Source: Amorphophallus konjac | Lineage: Eukaryota > Streptophyta > Magnoliopsida > Alismatales > Araceae | Assembly: GCA_022559845.1 (NCBI GenBank) | Contig: CM040120.1 | Span: forward strand, 307,432,740 to 307,496,739 | Direction of reading: 5' to 3' | DNA: 64,000 bases | In this document: one piece after another, positions 31,522 through 41,907 of the stretch | Layout of the letters: each line of letters starts with the position of its first letter | How positions within the stretch are numbered: position 1 is the first letter of the stretch | The notes under the pieces: generated by a model | What the model was told of the DNA's origin: nothing | Database searches by the model: none | The model's input: only the letters and a program-made list of their open reading frames with translations | Program-made: the position numbers and the translations under genes

Positions 31522-32283
31522 GAAGAGGGGCGATCTCGCGCTGGTCCTGAGCTAGGGAGATGATCACCGATCAGTGAACTGCAAGGAAGGGAAACGGATC
31601 AGGGGGCCCAGGGATGGTTCCCTGGGGAAAACCCTCCGATGCCTAAGTCAGTAGAGCAGTGGTGGAAGCTATGAAAGGAGGAGGAAGGAGATGCACGAGA
31701 TCCCTCTCCACCAAGGTGGTGAAGTGGTTCCTACTCAGGGAGTTTTAGGCATGTGTAGGCCTTACCGTTCGCTGGAGGGAGTCCCCGGTTTAAATAGTGC
31801 ACTAGCCTTATGAGTCCCGTAAGCTGAGGAGTTCCAGGCGGGGGTTACGTCATCGATGTGGGCTCTTTACGTCCTCATCGTGGGCTCTTTATAACCTTGA
31901 GGATTCGTGGGTCCCTTATCTTTGTGAACTCCTGCTCATAAAGGGATCTCAACGGCAGCGTGGATAAGTAATCATCGGTCGACCCAAGCAAGAAGAGTGC
32001 CAGCCCTATTCGGGTGATAAGCATAGCTCGGATGACGCTCGTTCGGAGTGGGCGTGGGGCGCTAGCCTTTATCCCGGCGAGGGGGATAGGTCGGGCTTGG
32101 GTCTTCCTCCAACCGGACCGACGCTTGGGCCTTCTGAGCCTAATGGCCGCCAAGGAAGGGCTTGATCCCGAGTGATCTTATTGGGCTTTTATGCTAAGTG
32201 GGCCCTACGGGGCGGTCACTTAGATGAGCTGGGCCTCGTTTGGTCTTGCTGGACCTAGTTCGGCCGCTCTTAGATGGGCTACA
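31522..32283 (-). repeat. Element A 5' LTR (about 762 bp)
   Basis: On the minus strand it starts TGTAGCCCATC at 32283 and ends at 31522 before the PBS. The right boundary rests on the TG start and the change into LTR B sequence; the partner LTR is outside the window. The plus-strand side shows a putative duplication GAAAT at 32284-32288. Confidence 0.7.
31789..31796 (-). promoter_or_regulatory. TATA-like box of element A LTR
   Basis: TATTTAAA on the minus strand (GCACTATTTAAACCGGGG), about 270 bp before the LTR end. Confidence 0.5.
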
Positions 32284-34131
32284 GAAATCCCCCTCTCCAA
32301 CGGTCTAACCTTACACCGCGTACGGTTAAGTATAACAGGCTCTTAAAGTTAAACCAAGAGGGTCCTTACTCTAGCCCAAGTCAGAATGGGTCCGAACAAG
32401 AGTTCAGCCCACGAAGCTAAAGTCAACAGAGGGGATTCGCTAGGTTAAAATCGACTAGGTTGAAAATAATCTAACTTAACCCAAGCACATTACTTAACCA
32501 GGCCCAGAAAAATATAGCGGTCTAAACCTACGCCGCCAAGGATCGCTTAGCGGTCTCAACTTGGGCCGCTAAGGTCGCAGAACAGTCCAGATTTGGACTG
32601 GCCCAAAACACGAATCAAAACACATCCAAGGGTTCAGGTCTTTGGGGTACAACCCGCCCGACGTCCTGGTGGGAATTCCAGGCTCACGGGGACTTACAGA
32701 GGTCTCATAATAGTGGTTCTAGTCCGACAGCAGGAATATCCGGCGGAGAGTCCCAACTATTACGATATTAAGACTATATGAAAATTCAGAAAATGGAACG
32801 GTACGGTCAGTCAATCCCACCGTAGTGGCATGACTGTCAAACAATGATATCAGAATCGTAATATGAAGAACATATAAAAGCATGGTTTAGGATTACAAGA
32901 TTAATAACCAAGTTTTTATCAAGTTTCACATGATCATTAACTTATGATTGTCAAGCCATCTATCATGTAAATAAATGAAAATTTATGTTTCTAACCATGA
33001 TACAAGATTAATATTGCGTTCTGCATAGTTACAGGTCAAGATATCATGCGAGACAGGGTAAGCTTTCTAGTTAAAAACACATAAAATAGAGTTTAAAACT
33101 TCCTGCCAGAGGCCATGAAACGGTCTATATAAGGGCCGCCAGAAGGATAAAATGGTCTATCGTAGGGCCGTTTCTTACTAGAAAATAAATATACATAAAT
33201 TTTATAAATTTAAAAAAAATGAAATGTTGAAGCGGCCTATCGTAGAACCGCCAGATGAATAAAACGGTCTGTCGTGCGACCGCTACTGGGCTGGCAGTCA
33301 CTGGTAGGACCGTTTACCAAACCCGAGACTTAACGACGGTGAACCCCGGCATAACAAGACAAAAACCTCGATTTCACACGATAGGGTGGACGGAAATTGG
33401 GGAAAACACCACCATTAGAAAGAGCATTAAAATCCGTACAAAATGACATGCTTTGATTAAAATCTAATGAGACTAAATTAAACATAAAACGAGTTAACAT
33501 ATAAGTTATCCTTTTGGGTACACCTCGGAGTAAGTCATGAAATCAGAACAGCATGGTGTACGAAATTTGGGCAACTATGTATCAAAAGAAAGGGCTCAGG
33601 AAGACGAACAAGATGGTATATTTCATTATTGATTCAGCCTGAGAGATACCTACCTTTGCTCGATGGAAAGAGGGAAGAAGAAAGGGGGGTCGCCGGAACC
33701 CTAACAGCCGCTCTCTAGAACACCAAAATCCGCCCTCTTCCGGCCACGAACGATCGCGCCACCAGCCGCCGGTGCAAAATAGGGTTTAAGGGGATCGAAA
33801 GCCCTCTATTTATAGGAGTAATAGACTCTTCTAGCGATCGAATTTCAGTGGAGAGTCCAAGGGGGAAATCCGACGAAATAATCAGATAGGGCTCTAATCT
33901 GCCACCGCCGCCGCCCATGGAAGGGTCCAGACTTAGGGTTTTCATAGGGGAAACAAAGATCTACTATTGGGTTAGGGTTTGGATCCGATTGGAGCGCAAA
34001 TGGGCTAGAATTGAGTCCAAATTGAGAAGTGTTAAAGGTTCTCTTAAAACCAACATTTTTAAGCTAAAAATGTGAATTTGAGCCTTAACCAATTTTATTT
34101 TGGGTTCTAATCTGAAGACAAAGTTGCTACA
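32284..34131 (-). repeat. LTR B: minus-strand gypsy LTR, cut by element A
   Basis: On the minus strand it begins TGTAGCAACTTTG at 34131. It has TATAAATA at 33814-33807, then the block AGGTAGGTATCTCTCAGGCT at about 33655-33636, also present in E1. Farther on it aligns with LTR D over GGATATTCCT...GACCTCTGTAAGTC. Palindromic CGGTC/GACCG modules lie at 33110-33320 and 32515-32575. The end is missing because element A sits at 32284. No gene is seen. Confidence 0.75.
33807..33814 (-). promoter_or_regulatory. TATA box of LTR B
   Basis: TATAAATA in CTCCTATAAATAGAGGGC on the minus strand, about 160 bp before the shared donor-like block. Confidence 0.65.
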
Positions 34132-34240
34132 AATTAAATTTTACACAAGATACATATTTTTCCAGATTTTAATAAATTCATTAAAAGTTGAGTCAAGAAA
34201 AATAATTAATTACTATGGGAATATTATTATAAAATTTCAT

Positions 34241-35330
34241 GATGTTACACCCTATGAGATGTTGAAGGGTAAGAAGCCCAATTTCGCCTATTTTAAAATT
34301 TTTGGTTCAACATGTTTCATTCATAATAATGATAAAAAGGAATTAGATAAATTTGAGGCCAAAAGCAGTCCAGGCATATTTCTGGGTAATTCTGAATAGT
34401 CTAGAGCTTATAGGGTTTTTAACATCAATGATCAAATAGTAGAGGAGTCTCCTCATATAATTTTTGATGAGTTCAATGATCACACTGACAAATCTGATGT
34501 TGAGAGGAGGAAGAATGACAATAAGGAACTTCTGGAAGCTAAGGAGGATGCAGAAATTCCTAAACAACCAGAAGAGCTGGAACCAGAACAAGGTAGGTCG
34601 ACCGACCTAGCACCCAGGTCGACTGAACAAGGTGAGTCATCAAAAAACCTTAGATTTTTAAAGGACCATCCTATTCAAAATGTCATTGGTAATCTGCATG
34701 ATCCACCTAGGACCAGATCCTTTTACAAGGAAATAAATAATCAGGACTTAGTTGCATTGGTATCACAAATTGAACCCAAAACTGTAGTTGAGGCTTTAAA
34801 AGATGAATCATGGATAAATGCAATGGATGAAGAACTGGGTCAATTTGAAAGAAACCAAGTCTGGACCTTGGTCCCTAGACCAAATAACTGTTCTGTCATA
34901 GGAATAAGGTGGGTTTTTAGAAATAAAATGAATGAAGAAGGAATAATTTCTAGAAATAAAGCTAGGTTAGTAGCAAATGGCTACAATCAAGAACTAAGGG
35001 TAGATTTTAATGAATCATATGAACTAATTGCTAGGATGGAAGCTATCAGAATTCTGTTAGCTTTTGCTTGCTCATTTGGTATTAAACTTTAACAAATGGA
35101 TGTAAAAGTGCATTTTTAAATGTAATCATAAAAGAAGAAGTTTATGTTGAGTAGCCCCATGGTTTTGAATCTTTTGAGCTACCTAACCATGTTTTTAAAC
35201 TTAATAAGGCACTGTATGGACTGAAACAAGCTCCACAAGCTTGGTATGACATGTTAATTACTTTCCTGCTCAGCAAGGGACACAACAGAGATCAAACAGT
35301 CAAAAGAATGATGTTTCATCAACCAAACAA
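34241..35330 (+). pseudogene. Element C integrase C-terminus and N-terminal RT
   Basis: Integrase end TPYEMLKGKKPNFAYFKIFG, a stop at 34397-34399, then an acidic linker. The copia RT entry follows (EALKDESWINAMDEELGQFE, WVFRNKMNEEG, ARLVANGYNQ). A stop at 35090-35092 and a nearby frameshift break the frame. ALYGLKQAPQAWYD can be read at about 35210-35250. The following sequence jumps to the RNase H side, so the RT catalytic box is missing. Confidence 0.88.
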
Positions 35331-36109
35331 AATACACATTGGAGATCTTGAAGAAGATTGGCATGGAAAAAGTGAAGCACATTTCCACACCAATGGGTAC
35401 AAATGCATCCCTAGAAGTGGATGAGAGAGATAAATTAGTGGATCGAAGAATCTGTCGAGGTATGATCGGATCTTTACTTTACCTAACTACTTCTAGGCCA
35501 GATATAAAATTTAGTTTATGTTTATGTGCTAGGTTTCAAGTTAGTCCTAAAGAATCTCACTTATCTACCGTAAAAAGAATTTTTAGATACCTTGCTGGCA
35601 CACGCAACTTAGGATTGTGGTATCCTGCATCATGTCAACTAGATTTAATTTCATATACAAATGCAAATTATGTTGGATGTAAATTGGATAGAAAGAGTAC
35701 TAGTGGATATTGCCAATTTCTGGGTGGGTGCCTCATTTCTTGGGCCTCCAAGAAACAACATTATGTTGCACTCTCCACTGCAGAAGCTGAATATGTTACT
35801 GCAGGGAGCTGTGGAAACCAAGTTTTATGGATAAAGCACCAACTCTAAGACTACAATGTAGATCTTGGTTGTACACCCATATTGTGTGATAACACTAGTG
35901 AAATCAATCTAACTAAAAACCCAATCTAGCATTTGAGAATAAAGCACATTGAAATAAGACATCATTTTCTAAGAGATGAAGTATCCAACAAAAACTTTGA
36001 ATTGCATCATGTTGATACATTAAATCAAATTGCTGATATATTTACAAAGCCATTGAACAATGAAAGGTTTTCATCTTCGAGAAGGGAACTAGGGCTTTGC
36101 AGACCTTCA
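35331..36109 (+). pseudogene. Element C RNase H region
   Basis: Begins at the deletion junction with TLEILKKIGMEKVKHISTPM, then RPDI, HLSTVKRIFRYLAGT, YTNANYVGCKLDRKSTSGYC, LISWASKKQHYVALSTAEAE and TKPLNNERF near the end. A stop lies at 35846-35848 with another near 35926. This is the usual copia RNase H order. Confidence 0.9.
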
Positions 36110-36544
36110 TGAATCTAAACCAAAAAATTCCTTTGCATGTTCCTTGTGTTTGGTTCAGTCCACTAGTGCATTTAGTAAGGGGGAGTCTATCTGTTATTCT
36201 TGTCCTTGTTAGAGTTCTTCCACTATCTACTGCTTGTGCACAACTATCCATTTGGTATATCAAATTATGAATGTTGGAAGGACAGATCAAGTCTGTCTAG
36301 AAGATTTCATGATGTGAGAGACCTAACTCCGCCTCATACCAAAAGAAAGTTAACTCATGCAGTAAGAGGGAGTTGATGCTTCCAGTCTTGTCTAACTTGT
36401 CTTAGGTTCATAAGTTGCTTCAGATAGGGGGAGTTAGGCAGCTTTACTTCTATCTCTGAAAATAAGCCTTGGGTTGGTAAACAGACCCATCTGGTCTGTT
36501 CACAGAATTTCATATATATTCGGTGGTTGGTTGTTTATCTATTT
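36110..36544 (+). other. Element C 3' region with several polypurine tracts
   Basis: Non-coding. AAGGGGGAGT at about 36177, AAGAGGGAGT at about 36364 and ATAGGGGGAGT at about 36424 are separate PPT-like motifs, a pattern described for Sireviruses. The 3' LTR of C is not present before LTR D starts. Confidence 0.75.
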
Positions 36545-37084
36545 CATAACGCCCGAGAATTTTTTTAGGAATTTTCTGGCATTAAATATAATTATTAAGC
36601 ATTTAAAAAGACTTAATGGGCTACTAAAGTACTTTAAGGATTAATTAAATCAATTTAAAGACCCTATAAATAACCAAAGGACTAAGCCCAATTTCAATAG
36701 GCCCAAAGACCCAATTCTATGGCCTTTTTGACTCAAGCCCATTACTAGAAACGTAATTTGGGTAATTTATAGATTTAAATGGGATAAATAAACCAATTAG
36801 GTGATAAATAGGTGATAAAACTAAAATTCTAAAATTTTTGGATTTAACCGCCTAAACGCGGCCTATCGCGAGAGCGCCTTCTCACAATAGCGGTCTCGAA
36901 ACGACTGATATTATGTTCCGTGATCGCAAGTTGTGGAAGCATGAAAAAATAAGATTTTTCCCATCCCAATCCCTATGGTTCGATGCTATCTGGCATGAAA
37001 ACCTATCTAGGACTCTTGGCGATCGATCTTAAACCCAAATAGGACTCCCAACTCGATTAAATCCTCAAACCCTAACTCAAACCC

Positions 37085-37092
37085 TATAAATA
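37085..37092 (+). promoter_or_regulatory. TATA box of LTR D
   Basis: TATAAATA in AAACCCTATAAATAGGTCTC, about 540 bp into the LTR. Confidence 0.7.
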
Positions 37093-37862
37093 GGTCTCAG
37101 GTTTGACCTGCGCAAACTCTTGTTTTAGAGCGCATAGTTCGATGGTAAGGAGACATTATTTTAGGTTGGTTATTTATAACATTATGTTCCTTTTAGTATT
37201 AACTAACATCCCTCCGAATTTTGTGGTAGGAGATCAAGTATCCAAGAAGTTAGAAGTCCCAGAAGTTACTATTTTGGTGCAGTCTGCGCAGGAAACAGTG
37301 CGTCCGTCCAGAGAAGAAGAGGATATTAGAAACCCTAAACGAGGTATTTTTAAGGTAAGTCACTAGAACTTTTCGTTCCCCTTCGTGTCTTCTACCTATC
37401 CTCCAAATTTCATGGATTTAGGACAAGTGGTTAAGGAGAACAAGGGACGGGAAGTTGCTCGTTTAACATAGAATGTGCAAAAACTAGGGCGTCCTTCCTG
37501 TCCAAAATTCAAAGTTTAAAGCCTATTACAAAGGTAGTTTATCTCATGAAAAGACTAAATTAACGTGTTAGGAACAAAAGCCCTCTAGTTTCATGTTGTT
37601 TCATACTTTCTACTAGTCATATTTCATGTTTTAATACTGCAGCATATCTAGGTTATTTCTGCATGCATAATTCCTACCCTTAATGATAAAGATGATACTC
37701 TTTGTTTAATTCATGAAAACCTGTGCCTCTCCATGACTTTATGTCATTATAGCATGTTTATCTTCCTGTATAACACGTTTACATGCTTTTGTTTCTTCAA
37801 GCCAGGCCTTGCATGACCTAATGACCCTCTTTCTTTTACAATACTAGAAACGATCTAACAGT

Positions 37863-38700
37863 GACCGCTACTGTACAGAAGCGGTCCTCGACAGACCGCG
37901 TATGGATAGAAACGGTCCTATGGAGACCACTACTATGTTTCAGTATCCTGCACTTTGTAAACCCTAAACAGATTGCAAATTAGCCCTATTAAATCTGGGA
38001 TAAGCCCAGTTAATGAGATTCTATTCCTAGTTATGACTTTACATATATGAACTAGGTTATATTGGGCACCAATCATGCTAGGTTTCATGTCATTCATGCT
38101 TTAAATACCTATTTTAAACTTATGCTTTTTTCATGCCAAAACTCATATTGTTTGTATTAAAGTTATTTCTACATGGTTTACGGACTTGTGTTATAGATGT
38201 TTTGGTCGCGGTTTAATCATGATCTCACTCTCATCTTTTGAGTCTTTTTTAAGTACATGGCACGTATTCCGGTACGATGTCATTAGTTACATTTGGCACT
38301 TGATAGGAACACTATCTTGGACTTTTGATCCTCTCCATTGGATATTCCTTCCACCGGACTAGGTGATCTTGTTTCAAGACCTCTGTAAGTCTCCGCGGGC
38401 ATGGGATTCCCACTAGGACGCTGAGCTGGTTATACCCTGAAAGCCTATTGATCTAGAGAGCACTCAAACTTATCGATGTTTTCTACAGCCAGGATAATAT
38501 CGGTTCTCAGGCGACCGCTACTGTCTAGTAGCGGTTCTGGAACGACTGCGTCTGTCCAGATTTCACCCCTGCGTCAACCCTTCTCTCTCTGGTATCGACT
38601 CTGTCATAAAAACGGTCCTGGCATGACCGCCTCTTCATAAAAATGATCCTGGCATGACCGCCTCTTAAAGAAACGGCCCCGATATGACCATTTTATGTCT
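37863..38700 (+). repeat. Palindromic GACCGCTACT modules in LTR D
   Basis: 37863-37886 pairs GACCGCT with AGCGGTC around CTGTACAG. 38514-38535 has 9 bp arms (ACCGCTACT, AGTAGCGGT) and a 4 nt loop. Further CGGTCC...GACCGCC repeats run through 38605-38690. Related modules occur in LTR B and in solo LTR E. Confidence 0.85.
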
Positions 38701-39646
38701 AAGTATTGATTAACCCAGGGTTTGACCCAAGGGTTGATTTTCCTATGTTCCTAGATGGTATATTGATAATCTAGAACCTAACACATTGTTTAATAAGTTA
38801 TTAATGAATTATGAAAGTTAAGGAATACGCCGGTATACTGTCGGATTTCTTCCGTAGCATGACCTTGTCATTAAATCATCCTTGACCTCATGATTTTTAT
38901 TTTTGTACGTTCTTACCTTGATATTTGTTATCATAAAACTATAGTTTAAACTTGTACATTATCGGCCTACTTTATTGATATTTCTCTTAAAAGTAGCTTG
39001 ATTTATAACTTGAAGATGCAAGAGCAGGCACAGGCAGTGTCCAATGGCTCGACGCTAGCCCCCTCGACAGATAGCCGGAAACGTACTATAAACCATGGGG
39101 TATGATGCTTACTGGTGTCGCATTGTGCTCCGAGTATTTTTTATAAATAAGTGAAAATCACGATGTAATCTTGTGAAATTTACATACTTGCTGGTACATT
39201 CTTGTTACATGACTTTCTAGTGCATAGCCTTTATGGTTATGAAAAGTACATTATCATTCATGAAAGGCCAAGTTACGTTCATGGTATACTCATTCTCGAT
39301 CTTGCTCTCATTTTACATAAACCTTCATCTATATCTTGTTATTACTGTTACTTTGATTGTATTCGTATGATTTACCGCATTCCTTTTATCTTATTTTCTA
39401 GAGCTAAAATGTTAATTACTTAAACATTACCTTCATGTCGATACGAAGATACCTATTGGGCAAGTGTGCTCATTCCCTACTTCTTTTCCAATCTTTTCAT
39501 GACATTCTAGCGGGTCAGATTCAGACTATTCAAGTGATGGATCCGAGAGCGAATAAAGAAGGAGCTAAGCCCTAGATTGTCATTAGTTGATAGTCAAGAG
39601 TCACTATGTAATCTTCACTTTATTGAGTCTAGTTAGTCAAAGAGTC

Positions 39647-39661
39647 AAGATTCAACATTAT
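39647..39661 (+). repeat. Left target-site duplication of the LINE
   Basis: AAGATTCAACATTAT, repeated exactly at 45540-45554 after the A-tail. Confidence 0.92.
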
Positions 39662-39768
39662 CACGTCAAATTTCCTCTCTCTCTCTTAATTCCTAGTGTG
39701 AGAAACTCTGGTGTTTCACGCCACTTTGCATTTTTATCGTTCTTGGTGCTTTCCCCTCCCCGCCGGCC

Positions 39769-41183
39769 ATGGCCGGAGTGGCGGGGGTTCCATCCTCCAT
39801 GATGAAGACTACAGACGCGGCTTCGTCTTCCTCTTCAGCAATTCCTCGCCGAACCTTTGCACAGGCATTGATGGATTCCAAGCAGCGACCGAAGATTGAC
39901 ATTCCAGTTAAGGAACCAGCATTTACCGACCGAGGAGAGCCGGCGGTCTATTTCACTAAGATGGAGATTCAGGCATCAATTCAATTCCTATCTTTCTCTG
40001 TTGTGGCCAAATGTGCCTACAGCCGTCCTGCATTTTCGGATATCAAAAGCTTTTTGATGCAGCGATTGAAGATTTCTTCAGAATTTATTATTAGAAAACT
40101 AAATCCAAGACACCTTCTATTGCGGTTTGAAAATGAAGCGGACTTTACGAAGCTATTAATACAGACAAACCTTTATATCAGAGGCTTCTTGTTTCGGTTC
40201 TTCCAATGGACATCTGATTTCAATTTTGATGCAGATCCACCGACTATTCCTATATGGATAGGTTTCCCAGCCTTGCCGGCTAATTTATACCATGAAGACT
40301 GTCTCCGGTCGATAGTTGGAAACTTCGGTGCTGTCCTGCGAATACATGAGAAATCTTTGGCATTATCTGACACTTCGGAGGCCCTGGTATGTGTTGAAAT
40401 GGATTTATCAGCCCCACGCAATGAGCGGCTTTGGATTGACCTGGATGGGATCGGCTACTGGCAAAAGGTGAGCTATAACCGTGTTCCGGCGCTTTGCTCC
40501 TTTTGTCATAAGCTTGGACACTCAAGGATGGCTGTAAGAAGAAACAGGGCAGGTTGGCCCGGGTCCAATTGGTTCAAGAACCTATTGTCAAAAATTATAG
40601 ACAGACTTATCGGCCAAGGCAGGATGGCTTGTCAAGTGTTCGACAGAATGTGGCAGTTGAAAACAAATTTAAGTTGTTGGAGTAGGCTTCTGAACCGGAG
40701 GAAGTGCTATAGGATCCCAGTCCATCTAACAGCAATGATCTAATTTTGAAGGTAAAAGAGGGGAAGTCTCTAGGCCTGGACATAAATTCAGGTAGGCAGT
40801 ATGCATCTCAGCAACAATTAGAACATCAAATGTTGCCCATAAGTACAGAGAAAAACAACCCTCAAGAAATAAGTGATCCGAAGGATCATGGTAATGGTAA
40901 CCGAGAATTTATTGTTTCTATTGAGGAGATGAAATTGCTTGAGAAGGAATCTGCTGTAGTGGCAGAATTAACATCTGGAACAGAAGTCTCAAGTAAAGTG
41001 CAAATGAATGAGCTATTAAAGGCCAGCAAGCAGGTATCAGAAAAAGCACTGCAGGATAATGACTTAATGCAGTCATATGTTCAAATGCAATGTGTTGAAG
41101 TTGTCAGCAAGCAGCGAGAAAAGGGGATAATCACTAGATCTAAAGCTATATCTATGGAAGATTTGCCCTGGGAGCCTCAATGA
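39769..41183 (+). pseudogene. LINE ORF1 (RNA-binding protein), one frameshift and stops
   Basis: The ATG at 39769 begins a protein with a plant LINE ORF1 domain (DUF4283-type: FIIRKLNPRHLLLRFENEADF, FFQWTSDFNFD, WIGFPALPANLYHED). A zinc knuckle starts CSFCHKLGHS near 40495. A frame change at about 40515-40525 breaks the knuckle. The other frame then runs, with stops near 40683 and 40711, to TGA at 41181. It would bind LINE RNA. The last stop overlaps the ORF2 start. Confidence 0.88.
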
Positions 41184-41907
41184 TTCTTTCATCATTAATC
41201 TGGAATATTCGTGGAGTGGGGAATACTGGTACCCGAAGATGTCTGAAAGACATTGTGCAATCCAATAAGGTCGATCGTGTGGCCATCTTGGAACCTATGG
41301 TGAGTCTAAATAAAGCCCCGTCCCTGGGGAGATACATAAAGCTTGGGGGTTTTGCTTGTAGTAGCCTCCCTGACCCAAAAATTTGGGTATTTTGGCATGA
41401 TAGTTATAATTTGGAGGTTAATGCCTCCTCCTCTCAACATATAACTTTAGGCTTGAAGGAGGATAATTCTTTTTGTGACTCCTTTGTATATGCTTCATGT
41501 AACCCTAACCAAAGACAATCCCTATTCAATGATCTTGCCATTTTTGCTGTTTCTGCCTCAATCCCCTGGCTGATAGGGGGGATTTTAACTATGTTCTTCG
41601 CCCCTCAGAAAAGGTAGGGGGTGGCATGCTGGCCCTAGCTGCTATGTCTGAGTTTAATAATTGTTTAGGTTCTGCTGGCCTGATGGATATTGGCTTTATA
41701 GGAAATGCAATGACCTAGACAAATAACAGAATCGGTTCTGCTAATATCAAGGCAAGGCTTGATAGAGTGTTAGTGAACTGCTTATGTCAATCTTCTTATC
41801 CCAAGTTGACTGTTAAACATCTCCCTAGAGGTCCTTCGGACCATGCTCCTCTGTTAATTCACATGGACAAAATGCTGAGCAGTCCAGGTCGTTTCATTTT
41901 TTAGAAG
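41180..41907 (+). pseudogene. LINE ORF2: AP-type endonuclease domain
   Basis: Starts MILSSLIWNIRGVG, the usual endonuclease opening. The LEP motif follows, then the frame slips at a run of six G (41576-41581) just before the expected GDFN motif. The other frame reads on to PSDHAPLL near 41845. Stops appear near 41717 and 41902. The domain would nick target DNA. Confidence 0.88.

Larger units (their letters stand above)
29052..32283 (-). mobile_element. Element A: Tat/Retand-like Ty3/gypsy, 5' half
   Basis: A minus-strand element with 5' LTR (31522-32283), PBS, gag and protease; its pol continues at 10461-10115 and then left of the window. The CCHC-type region CLFHSDHGHHTGDC followed by LQDEIERLVRQGHL, and the GGCGCC-type primer site, are typical of the Tat lineage. 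It hosts E1, E2 and a 377 bp insertion and carries several stops. Confidence 0.85.
34132..36544 (+). mobile_element. Element C: decayed Ty1/copia (Sirevirus-like) fragment
   Basis: The 3' half of a copia element: integrase end, linker, part of RT, RNase H and a multi-PPT region. Its RNase H motifs (MIGSLLYLTTSRPDI, LCARFQVSPKESHL) are Sirevirus-like. The left end is cut by LTR B and the right end by LTR D, so it is older than both. It has multiple stops, frameshifts and a deletion. Confidence 0.85.
36545..39661 (+). repeat. LTR D, first part
   Basis: In order: TATAAATA at 37085, donor-like TTAAG|GTAAGTCACTAG at 37354/37355, palindromic modules at 37863-38700, a block shared with LTR B and E2 (GACCTCTGTAAGTCTCCGC near 38380), and a block GGTGTCGCATTGTGCTCCGA at 39114-39133 resembling E1 and E4. 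No gene; the 87-codon ORF at 37103 has no recognisable domain. Confidence 0.85.

Noticed and set aside
33255..33446. Short ORFs in LTR B and in 32284-33500 as host genes
   Set aside because: No domain, no codon bias, and the region aligns with LTR D on the opposite strand.
37103..37366. 87-codon ORF with a hydrophobic N-terminus in LTR D
   Set aside because: It is located just after the TATA box in an LTR. The hydrophobic stretch is short, and no related ORF is seen in LTR B.
41576..41581. Programmed frameshift in the LINE endonuclease
   Set aside because: A simple homopolymer expansion explains it, and several other stops show that the copy is decayed.
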